The notes beneath the pieces were generated by a model. The model had not been told where the DNA came from. It saw nothing but the letters and a program-made list of their open reading frames with translations, and did not search any database. Source: Adiantum capillus-veneris (Eukaryota > Streptophyta > Polypodiopsida > Polypodiales > Pteridaceae). From it: DNA of 64,000 bases. The stretch covers positions 23,178,451 to 23,242,450 of the forward strand of contig CM043948.1 of assembly GCA_014529385.2 (NCBI GenBank), in the 5' to 3' direction. Below are positions 46,236-57,060 of this stretch, one piece after another. Numbering within the stretch: position 1 is the stretch's first letter; each line of letters starts with the position of its first letter. A program made the translations under genes and the position numbers.

Positions 46236-46690
46236 TGGGAGGATATTAAAAGAGTAGTTACAAAGCGATATCTTCCATCAACTCATGGAGCCATTAAGAT
46301 GAATGAGTTCTTTGCTTTAAAACAACTATTCTTATCTGTGGACAAGTACTACTCCAAATTTGTAACCCTATGAAGATATGCGGCCAAGATGTCCATCAAG
46401 CAGCAGATAGCTAGATTCTGTCAAGAATTAAATCAACCCTTGTGGATACTCATCTTGAAGCAACGAGACCCCATATCACTCCATGATGCTTTCTTAAGGC
46501 AACACCTTTGGCTAAAGAAATGGCCAAGAATCAAGGGAGAGCAAACTTTAGGAATCGGAGAGTCAATCTTGATAATTGGAACCCTAGACCTGCTAATCAA
46601 GCTTATCACAACCACACCCGGTATTTCTTTGGTATGTTCACCAAGGGTCTGGTCTTGTGTACCCTCTCTCTAAGAAGCCTACTTATCTAG
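46236..46690 (+). pseudogene. Ty3-type gag, right fragment
   Basis: Continues the gag: EDIKRVVTKRYLPSTHG, MNEFFALKQLFLSVDKYYSKF, then KMSIKQQIARFCQELNQPL, and after a frameshift near 46500 EMAKNQGRANFRNRR. These are the RYLPS..FF.LKQ..SV..YY.KF and MS..QQ..RFC.GLN blocks of Ty3 Gag. No protease or RT follows. Confidence 0.8.
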
Positions 46691-46769
46691 AAAAATGGGT
46701 CAATTCAAAAAAGATAGAGAAGAATGTGCCACTGTTGGGTCCATCAAAGTATGGGGATGTTTTTGCACG

Positions 46770-47006
46770 ATGATCAAGTTGCATACTATGAGATGTAAGC
46801 ATCATATGTGTTGAAGAACCGTGTGAGGGGATGTTTTAGGACCTGAGAAGCCTTAAAAGTGCCCTGTGCACCACAACACACAAAAGGCTTGTTGTTTCAT
46901 GGGCAAACGGGCCTTTTGCGCATTGTGGTGCATGGGGAACTTTTCGAGATCCTTGGGTCCCAAAACACCTCCCCGCATGGTTCTTCGATGCATATGATGC
47001 TTGATC
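46770..47006. repeat. long imperfect hairpin (foldback), arms about 92 bp
   Basis: The left arm (46797-46888, from aagcatcatatgtgttgaag to acacacaaaaggc) pairs with the right arm (46911-47003), whose reverse complement starts aagcatcatatgcatcgaag and ends gcgcaaaaggc. The loop is 22 bases. The outer end gatcaag also pairs if a ~20-base insertion in the left arm is skipped. Either a foldback MITE or a small-RNA-producing hairpin; no target duplication was resolved. Confidence 0.8.
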
Positions 47007-47009
47007 GGC

Positions 47010-48890
47010 CATAATTTGCCCCAGAAATATGGCCTCACATGGAAAAATCCTCTTTTTTGCCACCATGTGACCAATATATTCTACAAAAAAATACTTTCAG
47101 GATTGATTTTTGGTTTTTTGATGAGTGTTTTTTCTCATGCACGATGGATTCTCCTTGTTAAGGGTTTCTTACAAATGTGCTTTTTTAGAAAAAGAATTAC
47201 AAGGGTTAATCAAGCTCCATACTTAACACATTTCCCTGTCCATCTTTAAGAGATCAAACTATCAAACCATAGGGATTTTTACTAAGTCATAAATGAAGGT
47301 CATATACTTCTTAAGTTGGCTCAAACTGTTTTGAAAATTCCACATTAGGTATGTAGAAGAGTTGTGAAGCTTCTATGATGTCTCAATAAAGATTGATGGA
47401 ATTCAATACTCATTTAAGGTCATCAATAAATTGCAACTTGATCTATAAACTTCTATTTTTAGAGAAAAATCTTTTTTTTGGGTCCTTTGAAATCAAATAT
47501 GATCATTCTTTTTACATATTAAAACTACACTTCCATGAATATTTTTTATTGTATAAAGAAATTATGGTCAAATTACCAAAATCTATACTTCCATGAATAT
47601 TTCATATTGTATACAAAAGTTATGGTCAAATTACCAAAATCTATACTTCCATGAATATTTCATATTGTATACAGAAGTTATGGTCAAATTACCAAAATCT
47701 ACCATAAAGCTACATGGCCTAAGCCACTAACCTGATCCAAGGCACTTTTATGCATATGTTTTAAAGTCCATCACTAACTTGGCCCAAGGAACTTTCCGAC
47801 ATACATCCTAATACTAGTGTTAACACACCCACCCATTCTAGCCTTTGGTCAAAGATTGATTAAGTTTTAAGTACTTAAACTGCCAAATAAAGAGGACCTC
47901 CTATACCCCACTCTCTTCGTAATTTCTTTAAAAGTCAATTGTACTATTAGCAACTACATGTTTCATGTCCACATTTTAGATTTATATGTTTTTTATTTAG
48001 AAGTACAAATAATGAGCTTTCCTTTTTTTTATGGTGCCTTGTGACCATCCTACAAGGACGTGTCAACTACAAGAGTGGTGCAAGTAAAGAGATGACACTG
48101 TAAGATGGTAAAGAGTGTATTGCTTTAATAAAATACATGAGCCCACTGGCTTAACATATGAGTTGTTTACGTAAGTCTTCCATATATAGAAAATAGAGCT
48201 ATGCCCTCAGGTCTCTCTTCCACCATTGTGATGAAGGTGTCCCCCCTTTTTTATTCTATTGCTCCACCTTTTTGGCCCCTTCATCTTGCCTTTCATTTGT
48301 GGCATCTTTCTTCACTGCTGTAAATTTAAGAGACACCTTCAATTGATCCTTGGTTGTTGAGGTTTGGTTCTAGAATTGAATGTCCATCTTGGCTTGGTTG
48401 GTTCTTGGTTTGTAACTGAGCCACCCCTAAGTGATTGATTATATCATGTATTTGAACATTGTTGAATTTAGACCAATCCATATATGTGGCCTACATTGCT
48501 GAAATGAATTCGAGTCAAGTTTTCCAAGCCATTGATTTACCAACTTACAAATGAACCTCTTGGAGGTACCAATACCAATTTCTAATGCTATTGAATACAT
48601 AAAATCTATTAAAACAAGAGACGATCAATAAAGAATCCTTCTAATTTTCCAAAAAAAAAACTCCAATAAGTCATTCATGGAAAAAATACACTAATCACAC
48701 AAGCTTTGTAGGAACTGGTACTTAACTGACAATCCTTTGCCAATATTGAAGAAATGTGACCCTTTGCATAAGCCTTACATGCACCCCTTACATACACCCC
48801 TTGCATTCCTCTGCATTGGAACCATGTACAATAGATCTCTATTCCATTGTAATCCTTTGGTAGCTATGAGCAAGCACACTTCTGCTAAAA
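47010..48890. other. no recognisable gene
   Basis: AT-rich unique-looking DNA apart from the 58-bp tandem repeat listed separately. No coding segment or transposon end was recognised. Confidence 0.5.
47525..47698. repeat. three tandem 58-bp units
   Basis: ctayacttccatgaatattt starts at 47525, 47583 and 47641. The second and third units are nearly identical and the first is more diverged. Confidence 0.92.
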
Positions 48891-48897
48891 ATTACTT

Positions 48898-49052
<155 letters not shown>

Positions 49053-49093
49053 AAGGAAGGAGATGTTGCAGCAATTGTGTAAAGAGATCTCAA

Positions 49094-49510
49094 ATGGGAT
49101 GGGGAGCTAGGGTAGGAAATTTGATGTTGCACATCAAGAAAGATGTTATAGAACTTGAAGTAGAGAGGCAAGCTTTGGAAGAAAGAGATAGTGGGCTAGG
49201 GAACCTTGATCAAGGAAGGAGATGTTGGAGCTATGGAGAAAGAGGTTGCAGATCTAAAAGGAGATGTTGGAGCTATGGAGAAAGAGGTTGCATATCTGGA
49301 AGGAGACGTTGGAGCTATGGAGAAAGAACTTGGAAAGAGATTTTAGAGCTAGGGAGAAAATGGTTGCAGATCTGGAAAGAGATGTTGGAGCTATGGAGAA
49401 AGAGATTTTAATTCTAGAAAGAGATGTTGTAGCTATGGAGAAAGAGGTTGATCTAGAGTGAGATGATGTAGCTATGGAGGAAGAGGTTGCAAATCTAGAG
49501 GGAGATGTCA
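49094..49510 (+). pseudogene. 42-bp tandem repeats encoding heptads (coiled-coil remnant)
   Basis: gatgttggagctatggagaaagaggtt recurs about every 42 bp (49221, 49263, 49305, 49381, 49423 and diverged copies to 49503). Translated in the frame GDVGAMEKEVADLK, each unit is 14 residues, two heptads with hydrophobic V/M/V/L spacing, typical of a coiled coil. A preceding frame reads KDVIELEVERQALEERD. Stops and indels interrupt it. It adjoins the 3' end of copia A4 but does not belong to copia. Parent gene unknown. Confidence 0.55.
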
Positions 49511-49530
49511 CATAGCTAAAATGATGTGTG

Positions 49531-49626
49531 TGTTGGAATTAGGGTTGCAAGGATGCACACACAGCTTGAAAAAGATGAAGAAGCTCAATGCACACAACAG
49601 AGAGTGTATTGCTTAGTACAAAATGT
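49531..49626 (-). repeat. terminal fragment of the A4 3' LTR
   Basis: tgttggaattagggttgc..gcttagtac is the reverse complement of the last ~95 bp of the family-A LTR (compare A2 28103-28197). The remaining LTR sequence is missing. Confidence 0.85.
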
Positions 49627-51388
49627 GTGTCTCATTCGGACCAATAATCAGCAAATCATCTACATATAGAACGGCAATGAGAGATACATTACCCCCATGC
49701 TTGATAGACAAAGTGCTTTTAGTTCGACTATTACGAAAGTATTGTTTAGCCAAATGAGTGTCAGCTTTCTCTTACCAAGCACGAGGGGACTGCTTCAACC
49801 CATATAAAGATTTCTTATATTTGCACACTTTATTTTCTTGTCCTCTCTTGACAAAACCACGAGGCTGTGTCACATAAACTTCTTGAAATGTATCCCTATT
49901 TAAGAAAGCAGTAACAATGTTTGATTGACGGACATTTCATCCAAAATGAGTTGCTAATTAACATAGAAAACGAACAATAGTCATATGACAAGTGGGAGCA
50001 AAGGTCTCTTCATAATCAATACCTTTTTGATGTGCATAATCTTTTGCAACAAGTCCAACATTGTAGCGATCAATCTCACCATCTGGTTTACGTTTCAACT
50101 TGTAAACCCATTTTGTACCAATGGCCTTTTCGCCAAGAGACAAATCACATAAAGTCCATGTGTCATTTTCTATAAGTGCATCATATTCTGATTGCATAGC
50201 AGCCATCCAATTTTACGAATTCTGTGCTTCATCAAAAGAAAGAGGTTCCTCCTCATCACACACACTAGAAACACCCAAAGCATAACAATCTGATGCATAA
50301 GATGCATGGCCGCAAAACCTGAGCGAGTACGACTAGACATAAGTGCATCCAATTTACTGTCATGCAAAGTATGCACCAACCATTTTGGCATTACCTCTAG
50401 TCTCCTCATTCTCAGCCCTTTCCACATCAAATACATCATGTACATTTGCATTAGTAATAGGCTACTCGGTAACATTTTCAAAAACCACCATAGGCTATAC
50501 ATGTGCCTCATTGAAATTTACATTCAAGTTTCCACCATTAAAAAGAGGCAGCAAAGTGTCATAAATATCCTATGAGCTTACATTACTGTCTCTGGTACAT
50601 TACAGCAAAGACCAAACAGAATCTTCCACAAACAAAACATTTCGTGCAACCAAGATACCTTTCGTTTGCGGATGGTATAGCCCGTAACCTTTGCTTTAAT
50701 TATTGTAACCAACAAAAATGCATTTAACAGCCTTATGATCAAATTTCTTGTGCTGCATTTGTGGCACCAAAGAATAAACTAAACAACCAAAAATGCGCAT
50801 ATGATCAATAGATGGATTTCTATCATGCCATGCTTCATAAGGAGCCATAGATTGCTGCAAGGCTTTGGTAGGACACCTGTTAAGTGCAGAAGTAACACAC
50901 ATGATAGCCTCAAGCCAAAACGAATGTGGTTTGACTCTTGACCATACATCATGCCATCTCCATAAGCGACCTATTTTTTCTTTCAGCAACACCATTTTGT
51001 TGAGATATATACATCACTGTACATTGGAGTTTTATCGCACGACTAGCTAAAAATGCATTAAACTCATAAGACATATACTCTCTCCCTCGATCTGAACGGA
51101 GGGTGTCCATAGTACATTAAGAGAAATTTTCAGGCACAACCAAAAAATACTTGAAGTACTTGAAAATTTTTGACTTAGATTTAAGTGGATACAACCATGC
51201 ATGCTTGGAGTAATCATCAATGAAGTCACGAAGTATAGGTAGTTGCCTGAGGATGAAGTTTGCATGGGCCCACAAACATCACTATGCACAAGTTGCAGCC
51301 TGCATGTAGCCCTTACTAAACCATCCTTTGGAAACTTTGAATGCCGCATCTTACCCAAAACACAGCCTTCACAGACATGCTTAGAAGG
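49627..51388 (-). pseudogene. A4 integrase and RT segment
   Basis: Right to left: GKMRHSKFPKDG, the HSDVCGPM block, the integrase core with NGVAERKNRS (Glu codon 50984-50982 retained, unlike A2 and A3), FGCLVYSLVPQ, then RT pieces AAMQSEYDALIENDTW, GTKWVYKLKRKPDGEI, GIDYEETFAPTC and YVDDLLI. Multiple frameshifts and stops separate them. Confidence 0.9.
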
Positions 51389-51530
51389 GGGATGGGAATG
51401 GAGGGAGATTTTGGAGGAAGCTTTGGAGGATTTTTTCTCAACTGAGCAATTAAAAAAAAAAGCTCCCTTTGCTCCACAAACAGTTTTTGGAGCAAGCTTT
51501 TCAAAGCGAGTTTTTTTTCTTAAACGCTCT
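51389..51530. repeat. left terminal inverted repeat of the Mutator-like element
   Basis: Imperfect inverted match to 54985-55121, including ctcaactgag/gctgag, ttaaaaaaaa.agctc and gagcaagctttt/gagcgagctttt. The inner limit is where the (TC) tract begins. Confidence 0.75.
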
Positions 51531-51579
51531 CTCTATCTATCTATCTCTATCTATCTATTTATCTCTTTCTCTCTCTCCA

Positions 51580-51663
51580 TATGTGTGTGTGTGTGTGTCT
51601 GTGTAGATATATATATGTATGTGTATACATTCATACATACATATGTAGATATGTATATATCTA

Positions 51664-51752
<89 letters not shown>
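51580..51752. repeat. (TG)n-(TA)n-(TC)n compound microsatellite
   Basis: tgtgtg near 51582-51600 and 51666-51680, ta 51678-51712, tc 51717-51750. Confidence 0.9.
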
Positions 51753-51754
<2 letters not shown>

Positions 51755-51921
51755 TGTCCAAGTGGGTGTACACTGATCTGACGTCAAATAAGTGGACGAT
51801 GTGGAGCAGCCTCCTCAAGATTCACCCCACATAAAAGGGCCTTAGGCCAATCAAGTAAAGAAAGGTGGCATGTCCGACCATGGGAGTGGAGTCTACTTAT
51901 TAAAATTGATGTAGGCCCATT

Positions 51922-52260
51922 ATGGAGTACCAACTGAGTCCAATTTTGCGTTTGTCTAGTGGCGTGGTCAACTTGCATGGTCTTCTCTTGGTTTGTTGGA
52001 GTCAGAGTTGGCCACGGAGATGGAATCAGATGGAGATTTGCAGATTCTTAGATGATCAGCATATAATGGACGTGGATAAAAGTGCAGAAGCACCTGACCT
52101 TGATGTTGGAGGATACGATAAATTCGACGAGGCAGAGCCCATGATCTTTGCAAGGAAGGCACATGAGTTTCCATTTATTGATTTAGCTGAACAGGATATC
52201 AAGGAGTGCCAAGAGGCAGCCATCGAGAGTGTAATGTCCATGTTGTCCTGGCCGAAATAA
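51922..52260 (+). CDS. 112-codon open frame in the Mutator-like element, unknown
   Basis: Open from 51922 to TAA at 52258-52260. The second half (MDVDKSAEAPDLDVGGYDKF, then FPFIDLAEQDIKECQEAAIE) is acidic and protein-like. The first part, rich in Trp, Leu and Arg, looks less so, so a start at the internal Met near 52066 or a spliced origin is possible. I do not recognise it. It could be a captured host exon (Pack-MULE cargo) or chance. Confidence 0.25.
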   Translation: MEYQLSPILRLSSGVVNLHGLLLVCWSQSWPRRWNQMEICRFLDDQHIMDVDKSAEAPDLDVGGYDKFDEAEPMIFARKAHEFPFIDLAEQDIKECQEAAIESVMSMLSWPK

Positions 52261-52700
52261 CATGTTGGAATTCTTTTACGGAATTTCGGGTGGTGTGCTA
52301 ACCGAGTCCACGCGAAATGGTTTGCCGACGAGTTGATTGTTCGTGATTGTGTTGGTTTGTTGGATCTTGTGCCTTGTGCCTTTGAACAAAGTAAAACCTA
52401 GCTTGAGAGAGATAGCACCAGCGCGCGTAAGCCTTACTACATCCATCGAGATCGTGGGGAGAGGAGTGTCGTTTGAAAGGTGGCTAAGTTAAATAGCAAT
52501 TGGACATAACTTGGATGCAGTAACATAGATTGAGCACTAATAGCAAGAGCTACATGAACAATCTCGATAAAAAATCCATATTAAATTCAAGGAGCAAACA
52601 ATGGATATTCACTTTTTGGTTAGTTAATAGAAGAGTAAACACAAGCATGACCAAAACGAGGGGGGAAGGAGTTTGAGAATTTGTAACTTGTAAAAGAGGG

Positions 52701-53040
52701 TCCCTAAAGAGTTGGTCTAACGGTAAGGCTTTGGCCTCTCAACCTATGGGTTGTGGGTTCAAATCCCCCATTGGGTCACACTCTAGAGGGACACCTTGTG
52801 CTCACCTGGTGTTCACGTTGCTAGGGCTCTTGCCCTTGGACACTCGAGTGCATCCTCCTCCTAGGGTGGGTCACCCGAGGAGGAGGTTCCTAGCTGGTTG
52901 CTACGAGTTCTCTCCGTCGTTCCCAGCATGTGGTGCATCAATTAGGTGGCCATGGTGATGCCTACGCGTGGCTCTTGCCCGATGGTATGGAAGGGATAAG
53001 CACCTCCCCCTGTGGGCCCTATGGTGTGTCGAAAAAAAAA
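52701..53040 (+). mobile_element. tRNA-derived SINE, 340 bp, with perfect 16-bp target duplications
   Basis: The 5' part has a box A-like TGGTCTAACGG (52713-52723) and box B GGTTCAAATCC (52756-52766), 33 bp apart as in tRNA-derived promoters. A unique body of about 270 bp ends in a short poly-A (from 53032). aacttgtaaaagaggg occurs at 52685-52700 and 53041-53056, a target duplication of the length left by LINE-type machinery. A second copy lies at 61240-61594 on the other strand. It sits inside the Mutator-like element. Confidence 0.88.
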
Positions 53041-53107
53041 AACTTGTAAAAGAGGGAATGGTTCTTTGATTAGAATGAGAGAGAGATGAGCGCTAGCGCT
53101 CACCTAG

Positions 53108-53109
<2 letters not shown>

Positions 53110-53182
<73 letters not shown>
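53110..53182. repeat. (GA)n microsatellite
   Basis: About 36 uninterrupted GA units. Confidence 0.97.
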
Positions 53183-53184
<2 letters not shown>

Positions 53185-53199
53185 CTCACACCTTTCACG

Positions 53200-54730
53200 A
53201 GTTGCACAAGTGACACTGCAACAAACTTGACCCTTCACTGCCTACTCATAAGTAACTTGCTCTACCCTTGCCATCGTGAAGCACCTCACCCCGCCCTTGA
53301 CATCCTCCTTGCCAGGTGCCTACTTCGCTCATCATATATGGACCAGGCAGGTGTTGGACCGTGCTGTGGGCGATTCTCATTCGGTTCAATGCCCTGCTAG
53401 CCCACTTGCAGTTGGTGCCCAATGCATAGCAAAGGAGTCGAAGCTATCGGGTGGAAACTAATTGAAGACTTTGTTTCCACCCGAAAGCTAGCATGGTCAG
53501 GAGTGTCAGGCCCTTGTAAGAAGTTGGAACTTTGCACAACACTGCATGCAACTGTTTCGTGCACTATTTGGATTCCACTGGGGAGGCTCTGCATCAAGAA
53601 AAAATCTCAGCACACTGTTGCTATCTCGAGAATTCCCTGGAAAGGGTGGTGCACTAGATGCATGCAGAATAGCCCAAGTATTGTCAAGGGCCATGTTTAG
53701 AAAGTCCCAATTTCAACTCGCATCAAGACAACCTGGGTTCACAGAAGTGGGTAAGCTTAATTATATAGCACAAGAGCTCGCTCCCACTGCCTCTATTTGC
53801 ATTCCACATTAGGCTTTCCATTTAAATACGTAGCCGTGTCATCTACAAAATGCCATCTAGTGCAAGATTTACAGCTGCATCTACACCTTCATAACGATGA
53901 GATCCTAGAGTCCAAGTATTGACCTCGCTTCTCAACACATGCTCATCATCAAGCTGTTGAGGCTTGCCATCACACACTGTCACGCACACGCGATGGCCAC
54001 CCCTCCCAAATTAAGTCCTTGACTTTAGGTTCTCTCAGCTTCACCTACCCCCGATGGTATCAATTGGTGTTACCTTAATTCAAGCTGAACACTGAATGTA
54101 CTCACTTCCTCACCTCATCATCATCTTCATCACAAAGTGCTCACTTGCTCACCTCATCATCATCGAATTCACACCTCTGTATTGAAATTATAATGAGCCT
54201 TCTATACGTGCTACCCTTTGCATGGCTCGATCCTCTGAGCTAATTCTCTCCACAAGTGACCTCAACAAGTTCTTGTCAACCAACTCACACGTGAAGATTA
54301 CTTCTTGAGTGAAATTCCCACTCAAGTTGTAAAGCTCGCAAACACGCACGCCTGCCATCAAACCACACAACGTTGCTGGAGAAATGAAATGCAGCATTTG
54401 TTTAGAGTAATATCCCATTGAGATGAGGCAAGTGATAGCTTGTTGTGTCTGCCCTACTGGGGTGGTGGCTATGCACACACATTTATAAGTGAAGGTCTGG
54501 GTTTCCTCTCGTTGTGATGTCCCATTCCTGGCTGTAATGCGGCAGTGGGAGATTATCTTATTTTGTCCGTGGTGTCACAAGAGGACAAGACATAGTACAG
54601 ATGCTACATACTCAGATCCTTTGTTGAAGTGAATAGTAGAACAGTAAAGTGGTGTCATGCATTGAGCTATGAGAATGCCATTGAGTTCCACACCAGCTCA
54701 CAAAGTCCAGGTGTATATGTTGCCTGTGCA
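53200..54730. other. interior of the Mutator-like element, unidentified
   Basis: Roughly 1.5 kb with higher complexity than the surrounding repeats. The most protein-like stretches are plus 53546-53812 (RALFGFHWGGSASRKN) and minus 54478-54188 (MCIATTPVGQTQQ, FTCELVDKNLLRSLVERISS). No family recognised and no conserved exon structure demonstrated. Possible captured host DNA. Confidence 0.3.
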
Positions 54731-54734
54731 TGTG

Positions 54735-54812
54735 GGCATATATAATACAATGGGGAGAGACAGGGGGGAGAGAGAGAATAAATAAATAAATAAATAAATA
54801 TATATATATATT

Positions 54813-54859
<47 letters not shown>

Positions 54860-54889
54860 GAGGGATATATAATACAATGGGGAGAGAGA

Positions 54890-54931
<42 letters not shown>

Positions 54932-54938
54932 AGTGAGT

Positions 54939-54982
<44 letters not shown>
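54735..54982. repeat. duplicated microsatellite block (TA and GA tracts)
   Basis: tataatacaatggggagag occurs twice (about 54739 and 54866), each followed by a TA- or AATA-rich tract, attgagtgag and a GA tract. A ~125-bp duplication with divergent repeat lengths. Confidence 0.85.
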
Positions 54983-54984
54983 AA

Positions 54985-55121
54985 TTAAGAGAAAAAGCTC
55001 GCTCCAAAAAGCTCACTGAAAAAGCTCATTTTGGAGCGAAGCGAGCTTTTTTTTAATGATTTCTCAGCTAAGCAAAAATCTAGAAAAAACTCCCTCCAAA
55101 GCTCCCTCAAAACCTCAACTC
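54985..55121. repeat. right terminal inverted repeat of the Mutator-like element
   Basis: Counterpart of 51389-51530. It ends ..aaacctcaactc just before the duplicated gcttagaagg. Confidence 0.75.
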
Positions 55122-55131
55122 GCTTAGAAGG

Positions 55132-56628
55132 TATTTCAAGAGACGACAAAGAAGCAACCATATCAAATTTTTACAAAGGCAACAAACTAGCAAAATTCAA
55201 ATGACCAAAAAGTACATGCCAAAGTTTTGCATGTGAAACAACCTTTGAATCCACAATTGCATTTGTAAAAATTTTCCCACACTTGTCGTACAAAGTGAGC
55301 TTGTATAGGCCTCGATACAAAATACCAGATACAACTATTTCATCACCAAAACTGACATCATGACTTGTACATATGTCATCGATAAATTTGACAACAAAAC
55401 GAAGTCTTGCAAGTGGAGATACAGACAAAATGTTCTTTTTATCCTTGGTACATACAATGCATCAACAAGTGTGAAAGAACTATCGTCTGTTGGCACAAGT
55501 GACTGTGTTCCCATGGAGGACAGACTCGAGAGAGGTAAACAAGTCACGACGTGAAGTAATGTGCTTTGTGACACCACTATCCAAGTGACACACATGTGAA
55601 TCTACAACAACTGACATACATGCAACCTGGAAATAAGGATTATAAGTACACTCTCCACTAAATGTCCACTCTGCATCTACATCAACATTATAGTCTCCTT
55701 TTCCAAAAGATTCTACATAGTTGCACTTGTAGTGGATCTAGCCTCTTTCTTCTGTGCCTTTTACTTAGGACATTTCTTTATTAAGTGATCATTACCTTGC
55801 AATAACAACAACGCATCTTCTCCTTGCCCTTTTCACCAGAATTCCCAGACGAGGTACTGTCAGTAGAAGAATTTGGAACAAGTGATCTACTACTCACTTA
55901 AGAACCATGAGAAGTAGCTACATTGCTCTTACCACCTTTTCTTTGAGCACATTGTTTAGCCTTGTTCTTCCTTGAAAGTGACTCTTGCAACAACAATGTG
56001 CATAATGCATGAAACTTGATAGCTTGAGGGGTTCCTTGGCTCTAAGTCCTCCAAGTACTAGCAAAAGCCTAGTAAGAATTTGAGAATGCATCGCAAATAG
56101 TTTGCACAAGTGAAACTTCAAAAACAACTTCGCATGTAGAAATGAATTGCTCATTAATATCCTTGATACTAGCAAGAAAAGTGTCCATGTCATCTTTCTC
56201 CTTCATAATCTTTGACTCCAGTTCTTTACGCAACCATGCAATTTTAGCCTCATTACGGCTTGCATAAAGATCAACAAGAGTATCCGAAGCCTGTTTTGTT
56301 GATTTTACTGAGAGAATATGAGGAGAATAGTGCGCTTCAGAGATAATGCAATCAATGCATGAGCCTGTGCATCTCTAACATCTCAATGAGCCTAATCACA
56401 TGTAGGCAAAACAACTCTAGTAGCAACCGACCTGCCAGAACCTGCAACATCCTCAACACAGCCTATATCCACGGAAGGGAGGCGTACATCAATGCCCTGC
56501 ACAAAATTCCAAACGCCCTTTGATACAAGAACATGTGTCACCATGTAAGCCCACATTGGATAGTTGTCCCCATCTAATTTATCCTCAACAGCGAACATCT
56601 TGAAAACATATGTGTTGTTGTCAACCAT
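55132..56628 (-). pseudogene. A4 gag, protease and start of integrase, broken
   Basis: Gag starts MVDNNTYVFKMF (ATG at 56628, CCATGG context) and continues GDNYPMWAYMVTHVLVSKGV. Later pieces near 56200-55900 are in shifted frames. The zinc-knuckle region near 55800 is degraded. Protease reads CHLDSGVTKHITS (near 55585). The segment 55428-55171 carries ARLRFVVKFIDDICTSHDV, LYKLTLYDKCGK and LWHVLFGHLNF, ending just before the Mutator-like insertion. Confidence 0.88.
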
Positions 56629-56949
56629 GGTGAGTGACTGCACCTGATGTGAAGACTACCCGAAAAGAGGAAAACAAAGCAGAACAAACACATGCTATAA
56701 GGTACCTTTTCTGCAGAAGATTGTACTGACAAAAATTTTGCACAAAAAAGCAAAAAATTACCCGCGCAATACTGCCTATTATAGTGAAAAGGGAAGCCGA
56801 AATGAGCCCGAATCAAAATTTTGAGAAAACTCAGTTCTTCAAGCTGACCCAAAGTACTGGTTGACCTATTGACGCTCACCGAAGCTCACCCAAATCGAAG
56901 AAAGTGAGCAAGCGGATGCTGGCAACTACGCTCGAGAAAACACAACCTG

Positions 56950-57060
56950 GCTCTGATACTAATTGTTGGAACTGGAGTTGCACAGATGCAGAGATATCTT
57001 GGAGAAGATGAAGAAGCTCAAGGCACACAACAAAGAGTACATTGCTTAGTGCACACCTAT
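56950..57060 (-). repeat. A4 primer site and inner part of its 5' LTR
   Basis: gctctgatacta (56950-56961) is the complement of TAGTATCAGAGC, a one-base variant of the tRNA-Met site. From 56964, tgttggaactggagttgc..cacacaacaaagag matches the last ~100 bp of the family-A LTR. Similarity stops near 57060. Confidence 0.8.

Larger units (their letters stand above)
51389..55121. mobile_element. Mutator-like element, 3.7 kb, with 10-bp target duplications
   Basis: Inserted in the A4 GAG-pre-integrase between codons for PSKH and VCEGC. gcttagaagg is present on both sides (51379-51388 and 55122-55131). The ends are imperfect inverted repeats of about 140 bp: the left gagattttggaggaagctttggagg..aaaaaagctccctttgctcc matches the reverse complement of the right gaggttttgagggagctttggagg..aaaaaagctcgcttcgctcc. 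9-11 bp duplications with long terminal inverted repeats define Mutator-like elements. No transposase was seen, so it is non-autonomous. The interior holds a SINE, microsatellites and unidentified open frames that could be captured host sequence. Confidence 0.8.
49531..57060 (-). mobile_element. copia family A, copy A4, internally deleted and split
   Basis: Minus-strand copy. Right end: LTR inner part (from 56964), primer site, gag at 56628, protease, GAG-pre-integrase. Left of the Mutator-like insertion: integrase, RT, then a direct jump from the RT YVDDLLI block (about 49650) to the terminal part of the 3' LTR (49531-49626). So RNase H, polypurine tract and the LTR 5' part are deleted. The outer part of the right LTR is not recognisable beyond about 57060. 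Confidence 0.9.

Noticed and set aside
52701-52775. Functional tRNA gene
   Set aside because: Box A and B are present, but there is no acceptor stem pairing, the unit extends 340 bp with poly-A and target duplications, and a second copy exists: a SINE.
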